64,000 bases of DNA from Toxonevra muliebris (lineage: Eukaryota > Arthropoda > Insecta > Diptera > Pallopteridae). Location: contig OY829328.1 in assembly GCA_963691655.1 (NCBI GenBank), positions 70,498,400 through 70,562,399 of the forward strand. The letters run 5' to 3'. A program made the position numbers and the translations under genes. The stretch's first letter is position 1, and each line of letters starts with the position of its first letter. Shown piece after piece: positions 45,431 through 57,789 of the stretch. The notes beneath the pieces were generated by a model that was not told where the DNA came from, made no database searches, and worked only from the letters and a program-made list of their open reading frames with translations.

Positions 45431-46660
45431 TGTTTTCAGCATAGAGTTATTTAATTCAGATTCCTTGAATCTTCTAAGTATTGTGCTTAATTCATTAATA
45501 AATTTTTCAAAAAAATGTTTACCTTTTTAATTTGAAATTTTCTTTATAATACTTTGAGTAAAACTCAATAAATCTTAATAAAAATTTAAGGCACATTGAC
45601 ACAATTTCTCAAAATTGTGACTTTAAAAAAAAAGTTACCAATATGTGACTACAAAAATACAAAATTACAATTAAATTCAAATTAAAAAAATGAAGTAAAA
45701 TGTGGGTTTATTATCACTATTAGTAGAAAGGTGAGGAGGAAAGCGGTAGAAAAACAAAAAAGTAATTGTTCAAGTAACAATAAAAGTAACCTTGCTTATT
45801 GTCACCAACCATCAAGTTCTTTTACCACATACTATAATTTTTTCCTTTATTTCTTTTCATTTCTTTAGTACGGCAAGAAAGGCGTGACTTGAATATGAAT
45901 TTTACTTTTCTTGTGTTTTTTATAAATTTTTTTTTTGTGCCTTTTATTTTTGAAATTTCTTCTTTTCATTTCATTTTATTTTAACTTCAATTCGCTACGC
46001 TACAATTAGTTTTCATTCTTTCTTTTTGCTATTAACTTTTCTTTACTCATTACAGTAATTTTCACTTTTGTACTTGTTGTATTTGTTTCTTGTTGCTGCT
46101 GCTGTTGTTGTAATTGTTTGCTATTGTTTTTTGTACATAGTTATATATATATATGGTACATTATAAAGTAAATAGTTATATATTTTTTTTTTTAAATTGG
46201 ATTTCGTGAGTGAAATAAATACATACATGCAGACACGCATATTAGTACAAATATACATTCACACAGAAATTCTTGTATGTATGGGTATGTATTTATGGCT
46301 TAAATGCTATTTTTTATATATTTTGTTTTTTTATTTTTATTTTCTGTGTTAACACGGTGAAAAATTTTTGTATTTTTTTCTTATGTATGTACCTATATTA
46401 TATTTTTTTCTGGTAGGTTACGGAGCCTCACATTTTGACTATATTAAAATTTTGTATTTTTTGACCTTTTTTTTTTTGCATAGAGGAAATGGTTTTACTG
46501 CGAGATACTGTTAAATATTCTGCACGTTTCTTTTATGGGAAACGAACCACTGACAAATTCTGAGTAACTAATATTATTCGTTTTTTGAGAATGATTTAAT
46601 GGTTTAAGAAAGAAATGCTCTACTGTTTTTACTTTATATCTACACTAGGTGATTCATTTC
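45430..46660. other. Non-coding AT-rich intron DNA
   Basis: Poly-T and TTG/CTG runs (46090-46112) and TATA-rich simple sequence at 46140-46200. No gene. Confidence 0.45.
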
Positions 46661-46683
46661 GAAAGACTATAACATTAGAATAG

Positions 46684-49200
46684 TTGATTGAAATTAGAAA
46701 GCTTCATTTGAAAGTCAGAATAGTCAATTTAAAACCAAAAAGTTTTAATTTGAAATTTTTATTACAATACTTTGAGTAAAACTCAATAAATCTTAATAAA
46801 AAGCTTCATTTTAAAATCAGAATAATCATTTGAAAATCAAAAAGCTTCATTTTAAAATCAGAATAATCATTTGAAAATCAAAAAGCTTCATTATAAAATC
46901 AGAATAATCATTTGAAAATCCAAAAGCTTCAGTTTAAAATTAGAATAATCATTTGAAAATCAAAAAGCTTCATTTTAAAATTAGAATAATCATTTGAAAT
47001 TCAAAAAGCTTCATTTTAAAATCAAAATAATCATTTGAAAATCCAAAAGCGTCAGTTTAAAATTAGAATAATTTATTGAAAATCAAAAAGCTTCTGTTTA
47101 AAATTAGAATAATCAATTGAAAATCAAAAAGCTTCATTATAAAATCAGAATAATCATTTGAAAATCCAAAAGCGTCAGTTTAAAATTAGAATAATTTATT
47201 GAAAATCAAAAAGCTTCAGTTTAAAATTAAAATAATCATTTGAAAATCAAAAAGCTTCAGTTTAAAATCAAAATAATCATTTGAAAATCCAAAAGCGTCA
47301 GTTTAAAATTAGAATAATTTATTGAAAATCAAAAAGCTTCATTTTAAAATCAGAATAATCATTTGAAAATCAAAATAATCATTTGAAAATCAAAAAGCTT
47401 CAGTTTAAAATTAAAATATTCATTTGAAAATCAAAAAGCTTCATTTTAAAATTAGAATAATCATTTGAAATTCAAAAAGCTTCATTTTAAAATCAAAATA
47501 ATCATTTGAAAATCCAAAAGCGTCAGTTTAAAATTAGAATAATTTATTGAAAATCAAAAAGCTTCATTTTAAAATCAGAATAATCATTTGAAAATCAAAA
47601 TAATCATTTGAAAATCAAAAAGCTTCAGTTTAAAATTAAAATATTCATTTGAAAATCAAAAAGCTTCATTTTAAAATCAGAATAATCATTTGAAACCCAA
47701 AAATCATGATTTTAAAATCCGAATAATTATTTGAAAATCAGAAAGCTTCATTTAAAATCAGAATATTCATTTGAAAATTAAAAAGCTTCATTTTAAAATT
47801 TGAAAAATCATTTGAAAATCAGAATATTCATTTGAAAATTAAAAAGCTTCATTTTAAAATTAGAAAAATCATTTGAAAATCAAAAAGCTTCATTTTATAA
47901 TCAGAATAATCATTTGAAAATCAAAAAGCTTCATTATAAAATCAGAATAATCATTTGAAAATCCAAAAGCTTCAGTTTAAAATTAGAATAATCATTTGAA
48001 AATCAAAAAGCTTTTTTAAAATTAGAATAATCATTTGAAATTCAAAAAGCTTCATTTTAAAATCAAAATAATCATTTGAAAATCCAAAAGCGTCAGTTTA
48101 AAATTAGAATAATTTATTGAAAATCAAAAAGCTTCATTTTAAAATCAGAATAATCATTTGAAAATCAAAATAATCATTTGAAAATCAAAAAGCTTCAGTT
48201 TAAAATTAAAATATTCATTTGAAAATCAAAAAGCTTCATTTTAAAATCAGAATAATCATTTGAAACCCAAAAATCATGATTTTAAAATCCGAATAATTAT
48301 TTGAAAATCAGAAAGCTTCATTTAAAATCAGAATATTCATTTGAAAATTAAAAAGCTTCATTTTAAAATTTGAAAAATCATTTGAAAATCAGAATATTCA
48401 TTTGAAAATTAAAAAGCTTCATTTTAAAATTAGAAAAATCATTTGAAAATCAAAAAGCTTCATTTTATAATCAGAATAATCATTTGAAAATCAAAAAGCT
48501 TCATTATAAAATCAGAATAATCATTTGAAAATCCAAAAGCTTCAGTTTAAAATTAGAATAATCATTTGAAAATCAAAAAGCTTCATTTTAAAATTAGAAT
48601 AATCATTTGAAATTCAAAAAGCTTCATTTTAAAATCAAAATAATCATTTGAAAATCCAAAAGCGTCAGTTTAAAATTAGAATAATTTATTGAAAATCAAA
48701 AAGCTTCATTTTAAAATCAGAATAATCATTTGAAAATCAAAATAATCATTTGAAAATCAAAAAGCTTCATTTTAAAATTAAAATAATCATTTGAAAATCA
48801 AAAAGCTTCAGTTTAAAATTAAAATATTCATTTGAAAATCAAAAAGCTTCATTTTAAAATCAGAATAATCATTTGAAACCCAAAAATCATGATTTTAAAA
48901 TCCGAATAATTATTTGAAAATCAGAAAGCTTCATTTAAAATCAGAATATTCATTTGAAAATTAAAAAGCTTCATTTTAAAATTTGAAAAATCATTTGAAA
49001 ATCAGAATATTCATTTGAAAATTAAAAAGCTTCATTTTAAAATTAGAAAAATCATTTGAAAATCAAAAAGCTTCATTTTATAATCAGAATAATCATTTGA
49101 AAATCAAAAAGCTTCATTTTAAAATCAGAATATTCATTTCAAAATCAATAAGCTTCATTTTAAAATCAATATTCATTTGAAAATCAAACAACTTTATAAA
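46684..49200. repeat. 41-bp minisatellite with AAGCTT and higher-order structure
   Basis: About 60 units of 'tcatttgaaaatcaaaaagc' plus 'ttcattttaaaatcagaataa'. Most units carry AAGCTT. A rare variant ('gaaacccaaaaatcatgatt') recurs at 47692, 48262 and 48875, spacings of about 570 and 613, so blocks of 13-15 units were themselves duplicated; the second spacing is larger by about one unit. Unit variants (aaaagcgtcag, atttattgaaaatc) keep the same order inside each block. Non-coding. Confidence 0.92.
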
Positions 49201-50810
49201 GTTTGATTTTAAAATTAGAATAGTTCATTAAAAATCATATTATAATTAGAAAATCTCATTTGAATCAGAAAATTTCAACTAATATTTTAAGTTAAATTTT
49301 CTGAGTTTAAATCAATTTTTTCTAATTAAAAAACAACGCTTTCTCATTGATTTCAAAATTACTTTTTCTGATTTCAAACTAGAAAAGTTTTCATTACAAA
49401 TAAATTCTCTTTCATTTAAAAATGTTTGCTTGTCGATCTTCCATTTAAAAATTTTTGTTTCTCGATCTAGTTTTTATTTTAATATAATCTTGAGCTTCTG
49501 TTCCTTGTACTAGGATTCAATTAAAATATAAAAAAAGTTGCTAGATATTTTAATTATCTGGCTTCTTTCCTTGACTGTCCTTCGAAAGATAAATCGTTGT
49601 GAACATCTGTATATATTCATAATACGGATTAAAAAAAATGTTCATAGCTTTACCACAGGACTTAAACTTTTTTAATTTATTTTTTCCTTATTCCCTTTTT
49701 CCTAGAAAATCAAAATTCCTAAATTTTTTTTCCGATTGCAAAGATATTACTACAGCAAGAGGCTCACACTTTTATTAGTTCGTTTCAACTGAGTTGAGAA
49801 CATTATACTCTCACCGAATGCAAACGAACGGCTGTGATTGGTTAATTGAAAGCAAGAGCAGAATATTTTCTCTCTTTTCCTTTTTAGTAAGTTATAGAAG
49901 GTTATTTGTATAAGAAAGTTTCAAAACGTTTGCTTTAGTACTTTCTCTTTTATATTCTATTTAAAAGGTTTTAATAATGATTCCTCACTATATTTTCATT
50001 AGTAATTATAGCATTTTAAGTGGGGGAGTTTGTATATCAAAAAAACGTCTTTAATAAAATATAATTAAAAATAAATACTTACCTATAAGTTGTACCTATA
50101 AACTATTTAGCAAATAGAAAATAATAAATCAAATATAAATATTTGCAGATATTTCATATTAGTTTTTTTTTATGCTATCTTTACACAAGTTCATTGTACG
50201 TTTAAGTTTATCAAGAAATAGTAAAACAAACTAAATATTTAAATAATTTCAAGAAAAAAATATATGTATATTTATGTATATTGCGTAAACGCAACACTTG
50301 AATACTAGATACTAAAATAAGTTAACACACATAACAAAAATGCAAAGAAAAAAAAGTGAATAAACAAAAAAAGAAAAAAAAAAAAACGAAAACAAAAACA
50401 AAATTCCGTTTAAAACTTATTGTAGCATAACAACAACAAAAGTTATTTGCAAAAATCGAAAACACCAAATAAATCGCAAAAAACAATGACGTATCTAAAG
50501 TAAATAGATCGAACTATTCAATTCCATAAGACAAAAAAAAAAAAAAACAGAAAAACAAAAGCACTAGAGAAACAAAAACTTGATGAAAAAATTTACTAAG
50601 TTAAAGTGGCTTCAGTTTGGGGCCAGAACGACTTAGTGGTGCTCTATAATTAGAGGATAGATAGCTTCAGCGTATGAGTGAGTATTTGCTGTAAACTTCT
50701 TCAAGTTAAACGATAGCTAGTTTTCAGGAAATAAAATCAACTCTAGATAGGGGGCCTCCCAGCTTCTTGCCTAGTTCCTAGGCAAGTTAATCTTTAGAAA
50801 TTTCATTTTC
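49201..50810. other. Non-coding AT-rich intron DNA
   Basis: Tail of the 41-bp field decays into AT-rich DNA. A-rich simple sequence lies at 50330-50400 and 50530-50570. No coding or element signal. Confidence 0.45.
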
Positions 50811-50819
50811 ATATTTCAG

Positions 50820-53640
50820 TTCCTGCTCAAGTTTTTCTGCATACAAAGTTTTCATTTAGGTATTTAAATTTTTATTTTTCTGCTTACTTAGACTTAATTT
50901 TAATACCTCAGCGTTTATTTAAGTTCTTCAGCATACAAAGATTTTATCATACAAACATTTTACTATCGATATCTCAGCTTTTAATTAAATTTTTCAACTA
51001 TTAAAAATTTCTACTTGACTAGCTCCTCAAGTTTTTCTTCATGCAACGATTCCACCTCGATATCCCAACTCTTGCTTAAGTTCTTCTACATATTTATATG
51101 GGTTTTTTCTTGATATCTCCACTCCTGCTTAAGTTTTTCTATATATGCAAAGATTTTATCTCGCTATCTCAATTTTTTCTCAAAAAGATTTTATCTCAAG
51201 ATCTCTTTTTCTTTTCAAACATTTTTACAAATATACAAAGATTTCAAATCTTACTCAAGCTTTTCCACATATATACAAAGTTTCAATTTCGAAATCTCAA
51301 CTTCTCTGTAAATTTTTTTAATCTCGATATCTCAATTTTAACCCAAATTAATTAATATTCGAATTCATCTCCATATCTCAACTTCTCAGCAACTTTTTCT
51401 ATGTACAAAAATTTCAAATCGTTAACTCAGTTTCTCTGGAAAATTTCCTACGTACAAAGATTTCATCACGATATCTCTTCTTCTACTTAAGTGTTTTTAT
51501 AATTGTACAAAGATTTTATCTTAATTTCTAACCAAATTTTTCACGTCATCTCAACTTTTCTGTACATTTTTCCACACACAAAAATTTCATCTTGATATCT
51601 CAAATTCTACTTAAGTTGCTTTACATACTTTGCACAAAGATTTCATCTCGATATCTCTTCTTCTACTCAATTTTTTTCACAAACAAAGATTTCATCTCGA
51701 TATCTCAATTTCTACCGGAATTTTTCTACGTGAAAAGATTTCATCTCGATATTTAAGTTTTTCTATGTACTAAGATTCCATTTCGATATCTGAGGTTCTC
51801 CTCAAATTTTTATACATTTATAAATTTCACCATGATATCTCAATATCTCCACAAAGTTTTTTACATACAAAGATTTCATTTTGATATCTCTACTTCTACT
51901 CAACTTTTTATATAATTTTTAAGAAGATTTCATCTCAATATATATCTCTTCTTCTACTCAAACATTTTTACAAATGTATAAAGTTTTCAAATCCTACTCA
52001 AGGTTTTCTACATATATAGAAAGTTTTAATTCCGAAATCTCAACTTCTTAATAAATTTTTCTACGTACAAAGATTTAATCCCGATATCTCAATTTCCACC
52101 CAAATAAGTCAGTATTCAAAGATTTCATCCCGATATCTCAACTTCTCAGCAAGCTTAACTACATACAAAGATTTAGTCTCGATAAATATTTCAGCTCCTT
52201 TTCAAGATTTCCTTCCTACATATCTTAAAGTATTTCATCTCGATATCTCAACTTCTTAGTAAATTTTTGTATGTACAAAAATTTCAAATCGATATCTCAG
52301 TTTCTCTGGAAATTTTTCTACGAACACAAAGATATCATCTTGATATATAAAATTCTATTCAAGCTGTTTCATATATTATGCAAAAAGACTTAATCTCGAT
52401 ACCTCTTTCTCTACTAAAGTTTTTTCACAAACATAAAAGGGTTTCATCTCGATAACTCAATTTCTACCGGAATTTTTCTACGCACAATGATTTGATTTCA
52501 CCTCGATAATTAAGTTTTTTTATAGACAAAGATTTCATCTCGATGTCTCTTCTTCTACTCAAGTTTTTCTAGAAACATTAAATGATCACATCTCGATATC
52601 TCAGTTTCTCCGGAAATTTCATGATGATATCTCAACATTTCCTCAAATTTCTGTACATACAAAGATTTCATCTTGATATCTCAATTCCTACTCAAGTTTT
52701 TCTTCACAGAAAGATTTCATTTCATTTCAGTTCCTATTCAATATTTTTTCCATATCTCCACTTGAAAGCAAGATACAAAAATTTCATTTCGATAACTTAG
52801 TTTCTACTCAAATTTGCCTACACAATTTCAGCTTGATATCTCGACTTGTACTCAAACTCTTCTACTTACTAAGATTTTATTTTGATTTCTCAAGTTCTCA
52901 GATATTTCAGGTCAACTTTTCTCAACTTCTCCGATATTTTAGTCCAATTTGAACCCAAATTTTTCAATATTCAAACATCTCATCTCGATATCTCAACTTT
53001 TCGGTAAATTTTTTCACACAAAGATTTTATTTCGATAACTCTTCTTCTACTCAAGTTTTTCTACATACAAACATAAAAAGATTTTATATCGATATTTCAG
53101 TTTCTCCGGAAATTTCATCATGACATCTCAACATCTCCTCAGATTTCTTTACATACAAAGATTTCATCTTGATATCTCAATTCCTACTCAAGTTTTTCTT
53201 CACAGGAAGATTTCATCTTGATATCTCAGTTCCTATTCAATATTTTTTCAATATCTCCACTTGAAAGTAAGATACAAAATTTTAATTTCGATAACTTTGT
53301 TTCTACTCAAATTTGCCTACACAATTTCAACTTGATATCTCGACTTGTACTCAAACTATTCTACTTACTAAGATTTTATTTTGAATTCTCAACTTCTCCG
53401 ATATTTCAGGTCAACTTTTCTCAACTTCTCCGATATTTCAAATCAAGTTTTCTCAACTTCTCCGATATTTTAGGCCAATTTTTCTACATATACAGATTTC
53501 ATCTTGATATCTCAATTTCTAAGCAAATTTTTAGTTCGATATCTCAATTCCTTTTTAAGTTTCTCGATACAAAAATTTAATGTTGATTTCCAATTCCTCA
53601 GTCAATTCCTTTCAAATTCACTCCCACTTTCAATGCCGAT
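50820..53640. repeat. Degenerate ~50-bp minisatellite ('tttcatctcgatatctcaa')
   Basis: About 2.8 kb of units of the form 'acaaagatttcatctcgat' + 'atctcaacttctactcaag' + 'tttttctacat', with irregular length. A segment of about 500 bp around 52600-53090 is repeated closely at 53097-53590 (the word 'cggaaatttcat' at 52611 and 53107, spacing 496), a recent higher-order duplication. The open frames at 51098-51355, 52582-52800 and 53218-53580 (Ser/Phe/Ile-rich) come from the repeat. Confidence 0.88.
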
Positions 53641-53649
53641 AGTAGGATC

Positions 53650-54664
53650 CATACAAATTCAATTAACATAATTCTATGCATATCTGCCACGCCTCTTGAA
53701 ACCAATACATACCGAATACTTGAGTTTATTGTAAATAGCAAAAATGCTACTACTTCAATTATCGATACATATCTACATAACTATCTAGGTTTACTTATAT
53801 GATGAATAGTATCTACAGCTATAATTGTTGTTGTTGTTGATGTTGTCGTAAATGCCGGCATAACGACGCTTAAGAAGCTAGACAACAACAACAACAATAG
53901 CACCGCACCAGCAGCCGAACGAGAAGAAAAAAAGCAAGCAAGCAGAATATCAAAACACGTTTCATTACGCTTTGCAAAGCGGTATTCTACAAATAATAAA
54001 AGCTGGTTTCAGTTTTTGACTTTCAGCTTTCAGCTTCAGTTTCAATTTCATATAGTTAAATCGAATAGTTGCGGTTCGCGTGTCGTCAGCGTGTTCTATT
54101 TTTTTTTTCTATTCTAAGCTTTTGTTCTACTATTATTGCATTTTTTTTTTTCTAAATATATATTCTGTGCTCCACTCTTTTCTCTACGTTGTTTCATTAT
54201 AAATAAGAGTAAAGTAGTAGGGGTGGGGAAAAAGCAACAAAGCTGTAATAAATAAATAAATAAATAAATAAAAGTAGAAAATTAATTACAAAACGTAACA
54301 AGTGTAAATAATGTAAAATAAATAAATATTAAATTGACACTTGTATGGTGATGTTTGTGGTGATGTGAAGTACGAGTGAGTACGACGAGAGTGAATAATC
54401 GTCAGCGTTAGTGTCAGTGTGTGTATGTATCAGTGTTGCCATATCACTCATTTTGAAAGTAAAGTGAAGAAACTTTGATTTTTCATTGATGTTTCGTTGC
54501 GCAAGAATTTAAAACTTTTTTATTTTGTTTTTGTTTTTTTGTTTCAGTCATTAATCTACATTAAAGTGTAGATAATGTAGTTATAGAAAATATTTGCAAT
54601 ATTATTAATGTTGTTTAGTTATTGTGTGTGTATCGAAACAAAGTAACGAAATTTCAGCAACGAA
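53650..54664 (+). promoter_or_regulatory. Possible internal promoter and alternative 5' UTR
   Basis: After kilobases of repeats the sequence becomes complex and CG-containing (ttgcggttcgcgtgtcgtca at about 54071; acgagtgagtacgacgagag at about 54372), as at 4900-5650. It includes a (TAAA)n run at 54247-54273 and ends at an ATG with a strong donor. The transcription start is not determined. Confidence 0.4.
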
Positions 54665-54682
54665 ATGTTAAAATGTGCAGAG
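54665..54682 (+). CDS. Possible alternative first coding exon (six codons)
   Basis: ATG at 54665 reads MLKCAE and runs directly into GAG|GTAAGT (donor at 54683). The exon is phase 0, like the exon at 5650-5784, so both could join the same downstream exon and give isoforms with different N-termini. Alternative first exons inside long introns are common in flies. It lies just 310 bp before the 142-bp satellite. With only 18 coding bases the evidence is the donor, the phase and the change in composition upstream. Confidence 0.4.
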
Positions 54683-54992
54683 GTAAGTCGTGTGAAAAAA
54701 TAAAAATGCTAAAAACTTTTATATATTTTATGAGCTGTAATCTATCAATGTTGAAAAAAGTTATTTCGAAAAATTTGGTGTAAAACTTTTGACATTAGTT
54801 GAGTTTTAAAATGTGTAATCTATAGGAAGTTTTCTAATTTATGTAGTTTAAACATTGGAACTCGACTTGGGTTTTACTGAGAAAGGATTTGACCAGCTAT
54901 CTTCTCTACAGTGCATTATGCGGTATTTGACAGCAAAAGCTGGCCAAAATTATTTTTGTTTCCTGTATAAAATGGGTGAAATCGGTTCAAAA
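54683..54992. other. Intron segment leading into the satellite
   Basis: The last part (54862-54992, with 'gaaatcggttcaaaaccacg') resembles the dispersed 'ccacgcccac' sequence also seen inside the Helitron near 40260, and grades into the first satellite unit. An open frame at 54855-55061 spans this join and has no known domain. Confidence 0.5.
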
Positions 54993-57640
54993 CCACGCCC
55001 ACCCACCAAACAAGTGAAATTTTCAAAGCGTGATATCAGCCAAAATACTGAAGTAAATTAAATGAAACTGAATAGACTTATTTATATTGACATATAAAAC
55101 ATTCAGTATAAAAATCAACTAAATCCCTCAGTAACCCTCAGTAACCACGCCCACCCACCATACAAGTGAAATTTTCAAAGCGTGATATCAGGCAAAATAC
55201 TGAAGTAAATTAAATGAAACTGAATACACTTATTTATATTGACATATAAAACATTCAGTATAAAAATCAACTAAATCCCTCAGTAACCCTCAGTAACCAC
55301 GCCCACCCACCATACAAGTGAAATTTTCAAAGCGTGATATCAGGCAAAATACTGAAGTAAATTAAATGAAACTGAATACACTTATTTATATTGACATATA
55401 AAACATTTGGTATAAAAATCAACTAAATCCCTTAGTAACCACGCCCACCCACCATACAAGTGAAATTTTCAAAGCGTGATATCAGGCAAAATACTGAAGT
55501 AAATTAAATGAAACTGAATACACTTATTTATATTGATATATCAAACATTTGGTATAAAAATCAACTAAATCCCTTAGTAACCACGCCCACCCACCATACA
55601 AGTGAAATTTTCAAAGCGTGATATCAGGCAAAATACTGAAGTAAATTAAATTAAACTGAATGCACTTATTTATATTGACATATAAAACATTTAGTATAAA
55701 AATCAACCAAATCCATCAGTAACCACGCCCACCCACCATACAAGTGAAATTTTCAAAGCGTGATATCTGCCAAAATACTGAAGTAAATTAAATTAAACTG
55801 AATGCACTTATTTATATTGACATATAAAACATTTAGTATAAAAATCAACCAAATCCATCAGTAACCACGCCCACCCACCATACAAGTGAAATTTTCAAAG
55901 CGTGATATCTGCCAAAATACTGAAGTAAATTAAATAAAACTGAATACACTTATTTATATTGACATATAAAACATTTAGTATAAAAATCAACTAAATCCCT
56001 CAGTAATCACGCCCACCCACCATACAAGTGAAATTTTCAAAGCGTGATATCAGGCAAAATACTGATGTAAATTAAATGAAACTGAATACACTTATTTATA
56101 TTGACATATAAAACATTTAGTATAAAAATCAACTAAATCCCTTAGTAACCACGCCCACCCACCATACAAGTGAAATTTTCAAAGCGTGATATCTGCCAAA
56201 ATACTGAAGTAAACTAAATGAAACTGAATACACTTATTTATATTGACATATAAAACATTTGGTATAAAAATCAACCAAATCCCTTAGTAACAACGCCCAC
56301 CCACCATACAAGTGAAATTTTCAAAGCGTGATATCTGCCAAAATACTGAAGTAAATTAAATAAAACTGAATACACTTATTTATATTGACATATAAAACAT
56401 TTAGTATAAAAATCAACCAAATCCATCAGTAACCACGCCCACCCACCATACAAGTGAAATTTTCAAAGCGTGATATCTGCCAAAATACTGAAGTAAATTA
56501 AATAAAACTGAATACACTTATTTATATTGACATATAAAACATTTAGTATAAAAATCAACCAAATCCATCAGTAACCACGCCCACCCACCATACAAGTGAA
56601 ATTTTCAAAGCGTGATATCTGCCAAAATACTGAAGTAAATTAAATTAAACTGAATGCACTTATTTATATTGACATATAAAACATTTAGTATAAAAATCAA
56701 CCAAATCCATCAGTAACCACGCCCACCCACCATACAAGTGAAATTTTCAAAGCGTGATATCAGGCAAAATACTGATGTAAATTAAATGAAACTGAATACA
56801 CTTATTTATATTGACATATAAAACATTTAGTATAAAAATCAACTAAATCCCTTAGTAACCACGCCCACCCACCATACAAGTGAAATTTTCAAAGCGTGAT
56901 ATCTGCCAAAATACTGAAGTAAACTAAATGAAACTGAATACACTTATTTATATTGACATATAAAACATTTGGTATAAAAATCAACCAAATCCCTTAGTAA
57001 CAACGCCCACCCACCATACAAGTGAAATTTTCAAAGCGTGATATCTGCCAAAATACTGAAGTAAATTAAATAAAACTGAATACACTTATTTATATTGACA
57101 TATAAAACATTTAGTATAAAAATCAACCAAATCCATCAGTAACCACGCCCACCCACCATACAAGTGAAATTTTCAAAGCGTGATATCTGCCAAAATACTG
57201 AAGTAAATTAAATAAAACTGAATACACTTATTTATATTGACATATAAAACATTTAGTATAAAAATCAACCAAATCCATCAGTAACCACGCCCACCCACCA
57301 TACAAGTGAAATTTTCAAAGCGTGATATCTGCCAAAATACTGAAGTAAATTAAATTAAACTGAATGCACTTATTTATATTGACATATAAAACATTTAGTA
57401 TAAAAATCAACCAAATCCATCAGTAACCACGCCCACCCACCATACAAGTGAAATTTTCAAAGCGTGATATCAGCCAAAATACTGAAGTAAATTAAATGAA
57501 ACTGAATACACTTATTTATATTGATATATAAAACATTTGGTATAAAAATCAACCAAATCCCTTAGTAACCACGCCCACCCACTATACAAGTGAAATTTTC
57601 AAAGCGTGAAATCAGGCAAAATACTGAAGTAAATTAAATG
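54993..57640 (+). repeat. 142-bp satellite, 19 copies, with a duplicated five-mer
   Basis: Units begin 'ccacgcccacccaccataca' and contain 'agtgaaattttcaaagcgtg', 'tgaagtaaattaaat' and 'ttatttatattgacatataa'. Starts fall at 54993, 55145, 55297, 55439 and then every 142 bp to 57569. The first two periods are 152 bp because a 10-bp 'ccctcagtaa' is doubled. Rare variants recur exactly 710 bp apart ('actgatgtaaat' at 56061 and 56771; 'gtaacaacgccc' at 56287 and 56997), so a block of five units was duplicated. Homogeneity is high. Confidence 0.95.
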
Positions 57641-57649
57641 AAACTGAAA

Positions 57650-57782
57650 CTGAAAATGAATAACCAATCGACGACTTCAAAAAAGACTTCCAACCGCATT
57701 TTTATTCTGGAGTCAAATATGTTATTCAGTAACTGCAATCATGAATTGTCGGTTATTAACTGTGACTTCAAGGTATTGCAAC
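57650..57782 (+). repeat. Dispersed repeat, plus-strand copy
   Basis: Matches the complement of 31560-31700 over about 130 bp and ends at the same 'ggtattgcaa' boundary. It abuts the end of the 142-bp satellite. No coding signal. Confidence 0.75.
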
Positions 57783-57789
57783 ACTGTCG

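Noticed and set aside
46684..49200. CRISPR-like array
   Set aside because: The units are contiguous without unique spacers, and the sequence is from an animal genome.
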